NCBI RefSeq assembly: GCF_003850245.1
Contig: NZ_CP031015.1
Span: forward strand, 3,162,001-3,226,000
Reading direction: 5' to 3'
Length of the DNA stretch: 64,000 nucleotides
Origin: Microbacterium sp. ABRD28
GTDB taxonomy: Bacteria > Actinomycetota > Actinomycetes > Actinomycetales > Microbacteriaceae
Each line of letters opens with the position of its first letter. Within the stretch, counting starts at the first letter, position 1. This document shows, in pieces, positions 34,935 to 42,537 of this stretch. The notes under the pieces are model-generated. The model was not told where the DNA came from, did not search any database, and saw nothing but the letters and a program-made list of their open reading frames with translations. The position numbers and the translations under genes are program-made.

Positions 34935-35849
34935 TCAGAGGTTGACCTCGTCGATGACGGCGCTGCCGTCGCTGAAGAAGTTGCCGCTGTTCTCCCAGTC
35001 GAGATCGTTGTTGGTCTCGGTGTACTCGTACTCGTTGAACGCGTTGTCGAGCGCAACATCGATGTCGGTGTTGGTCGACGAGTCGTTGAACGAGTCGTCG
35101 ATGTCCAGCTCGTACTCGTTGACCTCGGTCGAGGACTGGTCGTTGAACGAGTCGCTGATCGAGAGCGAGTTCCACTCGTTGCCGATGTAGACGTCGCCCA
35201 CGGTGGTCTCGGTGACCGAGTTGTCGACGTCGACGTCGCCGCCGGCCGCGATGGACATGTCACCCGAGGCCACAGCGGCACCCTGGGCGAAGCCCTGGGT
35301 GACGTCGCCACCGGCTGCGATGTTCTGGTTGACCGACTGGTCGACGACCGTGGTGCGGTTGTCGATGGCGAAGGTGCCACCGGCAGCAGCAGCAGCGGCC
35401 GCGCCACCGGCGCCAGCGCCGTGGAACGCGTAGTCGTTGCCGACGTTGGTGTTGTACTGACGCATGCCGACGTTGATGGACTCGTCGGTCAGGTTGTAGT
35501 CGTTGTACGAGTCGGTGTTGCCGGAGTCTTCCCAGCTGTTCTCCGAGTTGTCGTTGTACGAGTCGTTGACCGAGTTGTCCGAGTTGTCGGAGTTGTCCGA
35601 GTTGTCCGAGTTGTCGGTCAGCTCGACGTCGAGGTCGACATCGATCGAGTTGTCCGAGTTGTCGGAGTTGTCGGAGTTGTCGGAGTTGTCGTTGAACGAG
35701 TCGTCCGCGTCGTTGTCGACCGAGTTGTCAGAGTTGTCGGAGTTGTCCGAGTTGTCGGTGTTACCCGAGTTCTCGTTGCCCACGATGCCGATGTTGTTGT
35801 CGTCGTTGTCAACGATGTTGTCGTTGAAGTTGTCTTCGATGTCAGGCAT
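34935..35849 (-). CDS. Acidic Asn-Asp-Ser repeat protein, paralogue of the IniB-domain protein core
   Basis: A 304-residue protein with no lysine and no cysteine, very rich in Asp, Asn and Ser. Three runs of DNSDNS-type repeats occur at about residues 32-44, 55-68 and 79-92. A glycine/alanine patch (GAGAGGAAAAAAAGG) near 165 is followed by a core (NRTTVVDQSVNQNIAAGGDV, VASGDMSIAAGGDVDVDNS, TTVGDVYIGNEW) nearly identical in pattern to the protein at 29427-30140. It has no IniB N-terminal domain and no signal peptide. ATG 35849 follows GAAAGGGA. Function unknown; composition suggests an ion-binding or phase-separating structural protein. Confidence 0.8.
   Translation of the reverse strand: MPDIEDNFNDNIVDNDDNNIGIVGNENSGNTDNSDNSDNSDNSVDNDADDSFNDNSDNSDNSDNSDNSIDVDLDVELTDNSDNSDNSDNSDNSVNDSYNDNSENSWEDSGNTDSYNDYNLTDESINVGMRQYNTNVGNDYAFHGAGAGGAAAAAAAGGTFAIDNRTTVVDQSVNQNIAAGGDVTQGFAQGAAVASGDMSIAAGGDVDVDNSVTETTVGDVYIGNEWNSLSISDSFNDQSSTEVNEYELDIDDSFNDSSTNTDIDVALDNAFNEYEYTETNNDLDWENSGNFFSDGSAVIDEVNL
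35565..35760 (-). repeat. 9-bp tandem repeats coding Asn-Ser-Asp
   Basis: Blocks of the 9-bp unit TTGTCSGAG (plus strand) occur around 35570-35620, 35648-35692 and 35728-35760 inside the gene at 34935. In-frame gain or loss of units would only change repeat length. Confidence 0.85.
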
Positions 35850-35950
35850 TCGCCCATCCCTTTCGCTGGAAGCCTTTGGCCTTGCTCCATCAGTGTCAGC
35901 CTCAGGTGCCACCGCTGGCATCCGGGATGACCCCGGAGCCTTCCGCGTTT

Positions 35951-36003
35951 CCCCTAGGGGTCCGGTGCGGGGTTTCGGGGTTCGGAGTCTCAGGGGTTTC
36001 GGG
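35951..36003 (-). promoter_or_regulatory. Candidate regulator sites upstream of the NSD-repeat gene
   Basis: The 186-bp gap to the divergent methyltransferase holds the perfect palindrome CCCCTAGGGG (35951-35960) and two direct copies of GGGGTTTCGGG (35969-35979 and 35993-36003) spaced 24 bp, about two helical turns. LuxR-type regulators often bind such paired sites. Link to the IniR-like regulator is unproven. Confidence 0.4.
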
Positions 36004-36023
36004 CCGGCGCACCCCGCCGCACC

Positions 36024-36038
36024 TAGGCTTACCGGGTG
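36024..36038 (+). promoter_or_regulatory. Leaderless -10 box of the THUMP-like methyltransferase
   Basis: TAGGCT (36024-36029) ends 6 bp before the GTG at 36036, the spacing of leaderless actinobacterial transcripts. No ribosome site is present, which supports this start. Confidence 0.5.
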
Positions 36039-37247
36039 GACAAGGCCGAACTCGCCGCCCTCCTGACCCCCGAGGGACTGCGGCTCCTCGACGATCTGCC
36101 GCCGGTGAAGTCAGCGGCAGATGTCGCCGCCACCGTCTCGCGCCTGCGCATGGCCGGCCACTCCCCCGACCTCGTGTCCGCCGTGGTCGGGCAGGCCCGC
36201 CTTCGCGTACGCGCGACGACGAAGTTCGACGCCTTCGCTTCGGGCATGCTCTTCACCCGCGCAGGGCTCGAGCAGGCGACACGTCTGTCGGTTGCCGCGC
36301 ACCACGCGCACCGCTTCCGCGCCGCGGGGATGGCGTCGGTCGCCGACCTCGGCTGCGGGATCGGCGGCGACGCAATGGGGTTCGCCGCTCTGGGCCTGCG
36401 GGTCACCGCGGTGGACGCGGACGAGGTCACCGCGGCGATCGCGGCCTACAACCTGGCTCCCTTCGGCGACCTCGCGACGGTGCGTCATGCGACGGCGGAG
36501 GACGCGGCATCCGATCTCCCGGCCCTCGGAAACCCGGATGCCTTCTGGCTCGACCCCGCCCGCCGCACCGCCGGCCACGGTGACACGACCCGCACCGCCT
36601 CCTCCGAGTGGTCGCCGCCGCTGGACTGGGTGTTCGACCTCGCCTCGCGCCACCCCACCGGCGTGAAGCTCGGACCGGGGATGGACCGCGACCTCATCCC
36701 CGACGATGTCGAGGCGCAGTGGGTGAGCGCCGACGGGTCGACGATCGAGCTGGTGCTGTGGTCGGGCGCACTCGCGCGCGAGGGCGTGCGCCGGGCGGCG
36801 CTGGTGCTCCGCGGCACCTCGGCGGTCGAACTCACCGCGCCGGCCGACACCCCGGACGAGCCGGTGCGGGCGCTCGGCGCGTTCATCCACGAACCCGACG
36901 GCGCCGTCATCCGCGCCCGCCTCATCGGCGAGGTCGCCCGCGCGCTCGGAGCGGGGATGCTGGCCGATCGCGTCGCCTACCTCACCTCCGACGCAGAGCT
37001 CACGAGCCCGTTCGTCTCGACGTTCCGGGTGCGTGAGACCCTGCCCACCGACATCCGGAAGCTCGGTGCGGCCCTCCGCGAGCGCGGAATCGGGCGCCTG
37101 GAGATCAAGAAGCGGGGCGTGGATGTCGACCCGGCGGCGCTTCGCACGAAGCTGAAGCTCCGGGGTGACGGTGAGGCGACCCTCATCGTCACCCGCGTGG
37201 CGGGTGCCCGCGTCGCGATCCTCGCCGATCGCGTGCCCGCCGCCTGA
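36036..37247 (+). CDS. Class I SAM-dependent methyltransferase with THUMP-like domain
   Basis: A 403-residue protein. The SAM motif is VADLGCGIGGDAMGFAALG near residue 107, with the acidic VDAD at the end of strand 2 and a FWLDPARR catalytic-region motif. The C-terminal ~80 residues (TFRVRETLPTDIRKLGAALRERGIGRLEIKKRG) form the THUMP-like domain seen with this family. RNA is the likely substrate class. It starts leaderlessly with GTG. Confidence 0.85.
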   Translation: MDKAELAALLTPEGLRLLDDLPPVKSAADVAATVSRLRMAGHSPDLVSAVVGQARLRVRATTKFDAFASGMLFTRAGLEQATRLSVAAHHAHRFRAAGMASVADLGCGIGGDAMGFAALGLRVTAVDADEVTAAIAAYNLAPFGDLATVRHATAEDAASDLPALGNPDAFWLDPARRTAGHGDTTRTASSEWSPPLDWVFDLASRHPTGVKLGPGMDRDLIPDDVEAQWVSADGSTIELVLWSGALAREGVRRAALVLRGTSAVELTAPADTPDEPVRALGAFIHEPDGAVIRARLIGEVARALGAGMLADRVAYLTSDAELTSPFVSTFRVRETLPTDIRKLGAALRERGIGRLEIKKRGVDVDPAALRTKLKLRGDGEATLIVTRVAGARVAILADRVPAA

Positions 37248-37248
37248 G

Positions 37249-37698
37249 TCAGGCGAACAGCTCGGCCTGCGTCGCGGCGAACCACAGCCAGCCCGCGCTG
37301 TAGACGAGGGACAGGATGCCGAGGGCGATCGCCCATCCGGCCATGCGGCGGCTTTCGAGCGGACGGAAGAGGGCCACGATCGCGGTCACCACGCCGACGA
37401 GTCCGAGCAGGAACCCCCACCCGACGAAGAGCGACACGACCAGTCCGACCACGGAGAAGAACAGAGCCCACGCGGCGAGCGCCGCGCGCGGCGGGGGGTC
37501 TTCCTGGGGCGCCCACATCACGAGCGGCTCGGGATCGGGGCTCGGCCCTGTCGCGGTCACCGCGACATCGACCGGCGCGGTCGGCGCGCGGTGGAAGCCG
37601 CCCCGGTGGTGACCGGGGAGCACCGACTCCTCACCGACGGGCGCGACGTCGTCGGTCGGAGGCTCGATGCGGGGGCTGCTGCCCTCGGGCGTCGTCAC
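37249..37698 (-). CDS. DUF4190-like small membrane protein
   Basis: A 149-residue protein: ~70 residues of Pro-rich cytoplasmic N-terminus, then three hydrophobic segments ([58 protein letters not shown]). Hydrophobic pattern and size resemble DUF4190 proteins. GTG start overlaps the tsaD stop as GTGA, placing it last in the tsaB-rimI-tsaD operon. Function unknown. Confidence 0.7.
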   Translation of the reverse strand: MTTPEGSSPRIEPPTDDVAPVGEESVLPGHHRGGFHRAPTAPVDVAVTATGPSPDPEPLVMWAPQEDPPPRAALAAWALFFSVVGLVVSLFVGWGFLLGLVGVVTAIVALFRPLESRRMAGWAIALGILSLVYSAGWLWFAATQAELFA

Positions 37699-38780
37699 GG
37701 CCGCGCCCCTCCGGGCCTTGCCGCCACCTGGATCTCGATGACCGGCAACGTCGAATCCGCCCCGAACGCCAGGGTCGAGGGCTCGGCTCCGGAGGCGATC
37801 AGCTCAGCGGCGAGCGCGGCGATCATCGCGCCGTTGTCGGTGCAGAGCGAGAACGGCGGGATGCGCACCGCCACCCCGGCGGCCGCGGCGCGTTCGAGCG
37901 CGACCTCGCGCAGGCGCCGGTTGGCGATCACCCCGCCGCCGAGGAGAAGACGGGGCACCCCGTGATCGCGGCAGGCGTTGAGCGCCTTCGTCACGAGCAC
38001 ATCGACCACCGCCTCGCGGAACGATGCGGCGATGTCGGCGCGCCCGGCGTCATCCGCCAGCATTTCAGGGTTCGCCTCGGCGAAGCGGGCGACCGCGGTC
38101 TTCAGCCCCGAGAAGGAGAAGTCGTAGCGGTGCGCCGCCATGTCGGACGCCCGCGACAGCCCGCGCGGGAACGCGATGGCCGTGGGGTCTCCGGATGCCG
38201 CGGCCCGGTCGATCTCCGGACCACCGGGGTAGGGAAGCCCCAGCACCCGTGCCACCTTGTCGAAGGCCTCGCCGGCGGCGTCGTCGACGGTCTCGCCCAG
38301 CAGTGCGACGTCGCTGGTGAGGTCGCGCACCAGCAGAAGGGACGTGTGACCTCCGCTGACGAGCAGCGCGACGGTCGGGTACTCGAGGGGACCGGCGTCG
38401 TGATCGAGGATGTCGGCGGCGATGTGCCCCACGAGGTGGTTGACGGCGTACAGGGGTTTGCCGAGCGAGACAGCGAGGCCTTTCGCCGCCCCGATCCCGA
38501 CCATGAGCGCCCCGGCGAGTCCCGGTCCCGACGTCACGGCGACCGCGTCGAGGTCGTCGAGGCCCACCTCAGCCTCGGCGAGCGCCGCTTCGATCGCGGG
38601 CTGCAGCGCCTCGAGGTGCGCGCGGGCGGCGACCTCGGGGACGACCCCGCCGTAGCGGGCGTGCTCGTCCATGCTGCTCGCGATCGTGTTCGACAGCAGG
38701 GTTCGCCCGCGGACGATCCCGATCCCGGTCTCGTCGCAGCTCGTCTCGATGCCGAGGACGAGGGGTTCGCGCCGGTTCAT
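37695..38780 (-). CDS. tsaD: tRNA N6-adenosine threonylcarbamoyltransferase TsaD
   Basis: A 361-residue ASKHA-fold enzyme. It begins [15 protein letters not shown] and has the metal-binding motif [10 protein letters not shown] (HxxxH) and the [15 protein letters not shown] nucleotide loop. It transfers threonylcarbamoyl to A37 of ANN-reading tRNAs together with TsaB and TsaE, both encoded nearby. Start overlaps the rimI stop by 4 bp. Confidence 0.97.
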   Translation of the reverse strand: MNRREPLVLGIETSCDETGIGIVRGRTLLSNTIASSMDEHARYGGVVPEVAARAHLEALQPAIEAALAEAEVGLDDLDAVAVTSGPGLAGALMVGIGAAKGLAVSLGKPLYAVNHLVGHIAADILDHDAGPLEYPTVALLVSGGHTSLLLVRDLTSDVALLGETVDDAAGEAFDKVARVLGLPYPGGPEIDRAAASGDPTAIAFPRGLSRASDMAAHRYDFSFSGLKTAVARFAEANPEMLADDAGRADIAASFREAVVDVLVTKALNACRDHGVPRLLLGGGVIANRRLREVALERAAAAGVAVRIPPFSLCTDNGAMIAALAAELIASGAEPSTLAFGADSTLPVIEIQVAARPGGARP

Positions 38781-39244
38781 GCGGCACCCCCTTCCCGCGC
38801 CGCCAGCCGCAGCCGCATCACGATCGCGTCGACCCCCTCGCCCGGGTAGTAGTTGGGGCGGCGTCCGATCGCCTCGAACCCCTCCGAGGCGTAGAGGCTC
38901 TGGGCGGGGGCGTTGTCGGCGCGGACGTCGAGGAACACCTCGCTCACTCCGCGGCGAGCGGCCTCGTCGAGCAGCGCCTGGAAGATCGCGCGCCCGAGCC
39001 CGCGCCCGCGCACGCCCTCGTCGAGCGCGATGGTCTGCACGTCGGCATCCTTCGATCCCGCCGGTGCGCGCAGCCCCGCGTATCCGACCAGGCGTCCGTC
39101 CTCTTCAGCGACCACGTACCAGGTGTGGGGCGAGGCGAGGTCGGCGCGCATGACGTCGTCCGACCACGCGTCGCCGCCGAAGGCGGCGCGCTCGAGCACC
39201 ATGATCGCGCCGAGATCGTCGACGCTCGCCGGGCGGAGGCTCAC
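38777..39244 (-). CDS. rimI: Ribosomal-protein-alanine N-acetyltransferase RimI
   Basis: A 155-residue GNAT enzyme with the acetyl-CoA loop [12 protein letters not shown] and the C-terminal [25 protein letters not shown] motif of RimI. The tsaB-rimI-tsaD order is conserved in actinobacteria. Both ends overlap neighbours by 4 bp. Confidence 0.93.
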   Translation of the reverse strand: MSLRPASVDDLGAIMVLERAAFGGDAWSDDVMRADLASPHTWYVVAEEDGRLVGYAGLRAPAGSKDADVQTIALDEGVRGRGLGRAIFQALLDEAARRGVSEVFLDVRADNAPAQSLYASEGFEAIGRRPNYYPGEGVDAIVMRLRLAAREGGAA

Positions 39245-39879
39245 GCGGTCACCTTCTTCGGGGCGCCGGGGAGGGTCACATCCGGCGAGCGGAGATAGAG
39301 CGGCTCGGATGTCGCGAGCGTGCGCCCCGCCACCAGGGCCCGGGATGCCGCAAGCGCGACCATCGCGGCAGGAACAGCGGCCACATCCCGGCGCGCCGCG
39401 CCGAGCGCGGCCAGCCGGTCGTCGAGCTCGTCGCGCGGAGCGAGCAGGGGTCCGGTGGTGCGGACGGCCAAGCCGTCGTCATCCATCCCCTCGAACACCG
39501 AGTACGCGAACTCGCGCCGGCGCGCGTCGGTGACCACGGCGAAGGGCGCGGTGTCGTCGGAACCGGCGACGGCATCGGCGAGCAGCAACCCCAGCGCGGC
39601 GGCGTCGTGGCTGGGCACCGGGACGAGCGGGATGCCGCGCCCCAGCGCGAAAGCGCGCGCCGTGGCGATGCCCACGCGGAGCCCGGTGAAGGGGCCGGGG
39701 CCCATGCCGACGGCGACATGCGTGAGCGCTCCCGCGGAGGCGAGCACGTGCTCGAGAAGACCGCCGATCGCCTCGGCGTGTCCGAGCGGGTTCGGGCTGT
39801 CGGCCACGGCGAGCACGACGCCGTCGGGTTCGATCACCGCGGCCGCGGTGCCGAGAGACGTGTCGATGCCGAGAATCAC
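39241..39879 (-). CDS. tsaB: t6A biosynthesis protein TsaB
   Basis: A 212-residue TsaB beginning ILGIDTSLGTAAAVI, with GMGPGPFTGLRVGIATARAFALG as the dimerisation/nucleotide region. TsaB scaffolds TsaD and TsaE in t6A synthesis. It is first in the tsaB-rimI-tsaD operon and diverges from a small membrane protein gene. Confidence 0.94.
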   Translation of the reverse strand: MILGIDTSLGTAAAVIEPDGVVLAVADSPNPLGHAEAIGGLLEHVLASAGALTHVAVGMGPGPFTGLRVGIATARAFALGRGIPLVPVPSHDAAALGLLLADAVAGSDDTAPFAVVTDARRREFAYSVFEGMDDDGLAVRTTGPLLAPRDELDDRLAALGAARRDVAAVPAAMVALAASRALVAGRTLATSEPLYLRSPDVTLPGAPKKVTA

Positions 39880-39974
39880 CTCTCCAGGGTAGTCGGGCGA
39901 GCCGTGGCGCCCGCGGGAGCGGGGGCGCTACGGTGTGGGCAACAACGGTGTCAGCAGCAACACAGGAGAGTGTC

Positions 39975-40355
39975 ATGGCCGCGTCTCGTCCCGTCGGAGT
40001 CACGATCGTCGCCGTCCTCGCGTGGATCTCGGGGTTCTTCAACATCCTCGGCGGCGCGCTGATCCTCATCGGCGGGGCCCTGGGGCAGGGGCCGCTGCTG
40101 CACCTCGTGCTGATCGCCATCCTCACGATCATCCTCGGGGTGATCATCATCGCGGTGAGCGTCGGGCTGCTGCGCGGCAGCCCCGGGGCGCGCCTGGTCG
40201 TCACGATCGTGTTCGTGCTGAACATCGTCAGCGCCGTGCTGCTCATCATCGGCGGCGCCGAGACGTTCTGGACGGGCTTCTTCTCCGCCCTCCCGGCGAT
40301 CATCGGCCTCATCCTGCTCTACACCCGCCGCGCGAACGCGTTCTTCGGCGGCTGA
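39975..40355 (+). CDS. Small four-helix membrane protein
   Basis: A 126-residue protein almost entirely hydrophobic: four predicted helices (GVTIVAVLAWISGFFNILGGALILIGG, LVLIAILTIILGVIIIAVSVGLL, LVVTIVFVLNIVSAVLLIIGG, FFSALPAIIGLILLY). ATG 39975 follows ACAGGAGAG. No named family recognised with confidence. It is inserted on the opposite strand between tsaB and tsaE. Confidence 0.75.
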   Translation: MAASRPVGVTIVAVLAWISGFFNILGGALILIGGALGQGPLLHLVLIAILTIILGVIIIAVSVGLLRGSPGARLVVTIVFVLNIVSAVLLIIGGAETFWTGFFSALPAIIGLILLYTRRANAFFGG

Positions 40356-40370
40356 GGCGCCCGCCGCGCG

Positions 40371-40874
40371 TCAGGGACGCCGGCTGATCGTCACGAACCG
40401 CGGCGCCTCCGCGTCGAGCTCCTCATCGGCGCGCGAGGGGCCGCCGCACATCGTGTCGGCGCCTCGTCCGCCGAGCTCGCGGTCGAGCTCGACCTCCCAC
40501 CAGGTGTCGCGCAGGCCCTCGACCATTCCCCGACCCCACTCCACGACCACGACCGAGCGCTCGACATCGAGGTCGAGGTCGTCGAGCTCCAGCGCCGAGC
40601 CGAGCCGGTAGGCGTCGACGTGCACGAGCGGGGCGCCGCCGACGAGCGACGGGTGCGTCCGGGCCAGCACGAACGTCGGACTCTGCACCGGCCCGCGCAC
40701 CCCGAGACCCCGGCCGATCCCCCGGGTGAGCGTGGTCTTGCCCGCTCCCAGTGCGCCGGTGAGGACGATCAGGTCGCCGGGGCGCAGCATCCGTCCCATC
40801 TCCTCGCCGAGCGCTTCCATCTCGGCCGACGAGGCGATCTCGCGTCGCCCGACGAGGGCGTCGAGTCCCGTCAT
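40371..40874 (-). CDS. tsaE: t6A biosynthesis ATPase TsaE
   Basis: A 167-residue P-loop protein with LTGALGAGKTTLTRGIGRGLG, VQSPTFVL and HVDAYRL motifs of TsaE, plus VVVVEWGRGM as Walker B region. It overlaps the alr stop as ATGA. TsaE energises the TsaBD complex. The open frame upstream to 40955 is inside alr and not used. Confidence 0.94.
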   Translation of the reverse strand: MTGLDALVGRREIASSAEMEALGEEMGRMLRPGDLIVLTGALGAGKTTLTRGIGRGLGVRGPVQSPTFVLARTHPSLVGGAPLVHVDAYRLGSALELDDLDLDVERSVVVVEWGRGMVEGLRDTWWEVELDRELGGRGADTMCGGPSRADEELDAEAPRFVTISRRP

Positions 40875-41995
40875 CCGTCCACCTGCCGGCGGGGCACGCG
40901 CGCACCGATGCGTGTGACGATCTCGTAGTTGATGGTGCCGGCGGCGACGGCCCACTCATCGGCGGCGGGAGACCCGAGCGTCGGGTCGCCGAAGAGCACG
41001 ACCTCGTCGCCGATCGCGACAGGGGCATCTCCGACGTCGACGACGAACTGGTCCATGGCGATACGCCCGGCGACATCGAACCGGCGGCCGCCGATCGTGA
41101 CCGGTCCCGCTCCCGACGCCTGCCGGGGCACGCCGTCGGCGTACCCGAGGGGCACGAGCGCGAGGGTCGTCTCGCGGCGCGTGCGGTAGTCGTAGCCGTA
41201 GGAGACCCCCGTGCCGGCCGGCACGCGGCGCACGTTCGCAACCGCGGCGCGCAGCGTCATGGCGGGGCGGAGGCCGAGGTCAGCCGACCCGCGGTCGGCG
41301 AAGGGCGACAGACCATAGATGCCGATGCCGATGCGCACGCAGTTCAGGCGGGTCTCGGGGAGCGCGATGGCCGCGTGGGTGGCTGCGAGATGGCGGAGGG
41401 GCGGGGCAAGACCCACGGATGCCGCGGCACCGAGCGCCTCCTCGAACCGCGCGAGGGCGGCGCGGTCGTCGTCGGCGGAGGCGTTGGAGAGGTGGCTGAA
41501 GATGCCGATGACCCGCAGCTTGCCGATGCGCTCGAGGCGGGCGGCCTCGGCGAAGGCGACGCGGGCGTCGGAGGGGGTGAGGCCGTTTCGGGAGAGCCCG
41601 GTCTCGACCTTCAGATGCACCGCGACCGAACGCTCGCCCGAGGCGGCGGCCGCCGCGGCCTGCAGCTGATCGAGGGTGGAGATGCCGAGCTCGATGCCGT
41701 GCGCCGCCGCTTCGGCGAACGACGCGCCGGGCGCGTGCAGCCACGCCAGGATCGGGGCGCGGATCCCCGCGCGACGAAGAGCCAGCGCCTCGGTGACGTC
41801 GGCGACGCCGAGCCGGGTCGCCCCGCCCTCGAGCGCCGCGGTCGCGGCGCGGACCGCACCGTGACCGTAGCCGTCGGCCTTGACCACCGCGATGACCTCG
41901 GCGCCGGTGAGGTGGCGGAAGTGGCGGACGTTGTCGGCGATCGCTCCGACGTCGATGACGGCCTCGCGCATGGTGCCGGCGGCGCGCCTGGTCAT
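40871..41995 (-). CDS. alr: Alanine racemase
   Basis: A 374-residue PLP enzyme with the cofactor lysine in VVKADGYGHGA and the catalytic tyrosine region GVSYGYDYRT. It makes D-alanine for peptidoglycan. ATG 41995 overlaps the acpS stop (ATGA). Order acpS-alr-tsaE is a tight operon. The in-frame extension to 42154 belongs to acpS on another frame and is discarded. Confidence 0.95.
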   Translation of the reverse strand: MTRRAAGTMREAVIDVGAIADNVRHFRHLTGAEVIAVVKADGYGHGAVRAATAALEGGATRLGVADVTEALALRRAGIRAPILAWLHAPGASFAEAAAHGIELGISTLDQLQAAAAAASGERSVAVHLKVETGLSRNGLTPSDARVAFAEAARLERIGKLRVIGIFSHLSNASADDDRAALARFEEALGAAASVGLAPPLRHLAATHAAIALPETRLNCVRIGIGIYGLSPFADRGSADLGLRPAMTLRAAVANVRRVPAGTGVSYGYDYRTRRETTLALVPLGYADGVPRQASGAGPVTIGGRRFDVAGRIAMDQFVVDVGDAPVAIGDEVVLFGDPTLGSPAADEWAVAAGTINYEIVTRIGARVPRRQVDG

Positions 41996-42360
41996 CCGAT
42001 CATTCCTTCGTTCTTCTCGACGATCACGTACGCCACGGCGAAGCCGGCGTCGTGCGACATCGACAGGTGCACCGACGAGATCCCGCGGTCGACGATCACG
42101 TCGGCGGTGCTTCCCGACAGGGTGAACTGGGGGCGGCCCGACGACTCGTTCCACACTTCGATGTCGGTCCAGTACACGCCGTCCGAGCCGCCGAGCGCTT
42201 TGATGAGCGCTTCCTTCGCGGCGTAGCGGGCGGCGAGCGACCGGGGCTTCAACGCCCGCTCGGCGGGAGAGAAGAGGCGCTCGAGAAGGCGCGGGGTGCG
42301 GTCGAGGGTGGCTTCGAAGCGGGAGATGTCGACCAGGTCGACGCCGATGCCGGCGATCAT
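41992..42360 (-). CDS. acpS: Holo-[acyl-carrier-protein] synthase
   Basis: A 122-residue phosphopantetheinyl transferase with GVDLVDISRFE and ARYAAKEALIKALGG, the Mg2+- and CoA-binding motifs of AcpS. It activates acyl carrier protein for fatty acid synthesis. It is first in the acpS-alr-tsaE operon; a palindromic P1 element lies upstream. Confidence 0.95.
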   Translation of the reverse strand: MIAGIGVDLVDISRFEATLDRTPRLLERLFSPAERALKPRSLAARYAAKEALIKALGGSDGVYWTDIEVWNESSGRPQFTLSGSTADVIVDRGISSVHLSMSHDAGFAVAYVIVEKNEGMIG

Positions 42361-42427
42361 CCGCTCTCCTCTCCCGCGGCTGTCACCCTATCAACGGCGG
42401 CGTGGTGTCGAGCGCGGGGCCGCGGCA

Positions 42428-42522
42428 GCCGGCGGGTGTCCCCAACTCCTGCAGAATGGCGCCCGGGCGGCTCCAGGGCCCGGAATCAGACCCGTGCGGC
42501 CGATTCTGCAGGAGTTGGGGAC
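42428..42522. repeat. Palindromic repeat family P1, copy 2
   Basis: A perfect 20-bp inverted repeat: 42438-42457 (GTCCCCAACTCCTGCAGAAT) with 42503-42522, separated by 45 bp. With the leading GCCGGCGGGTGTCC context (from 42428) it is highly similar over 95 bp, same orientation, to copy 3. It ends 15 bp past the stop of the giant LPXTG gene. Confidence 0.9.
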
Positions 42523-42537
42523 GATCAGCGTCGGCGA

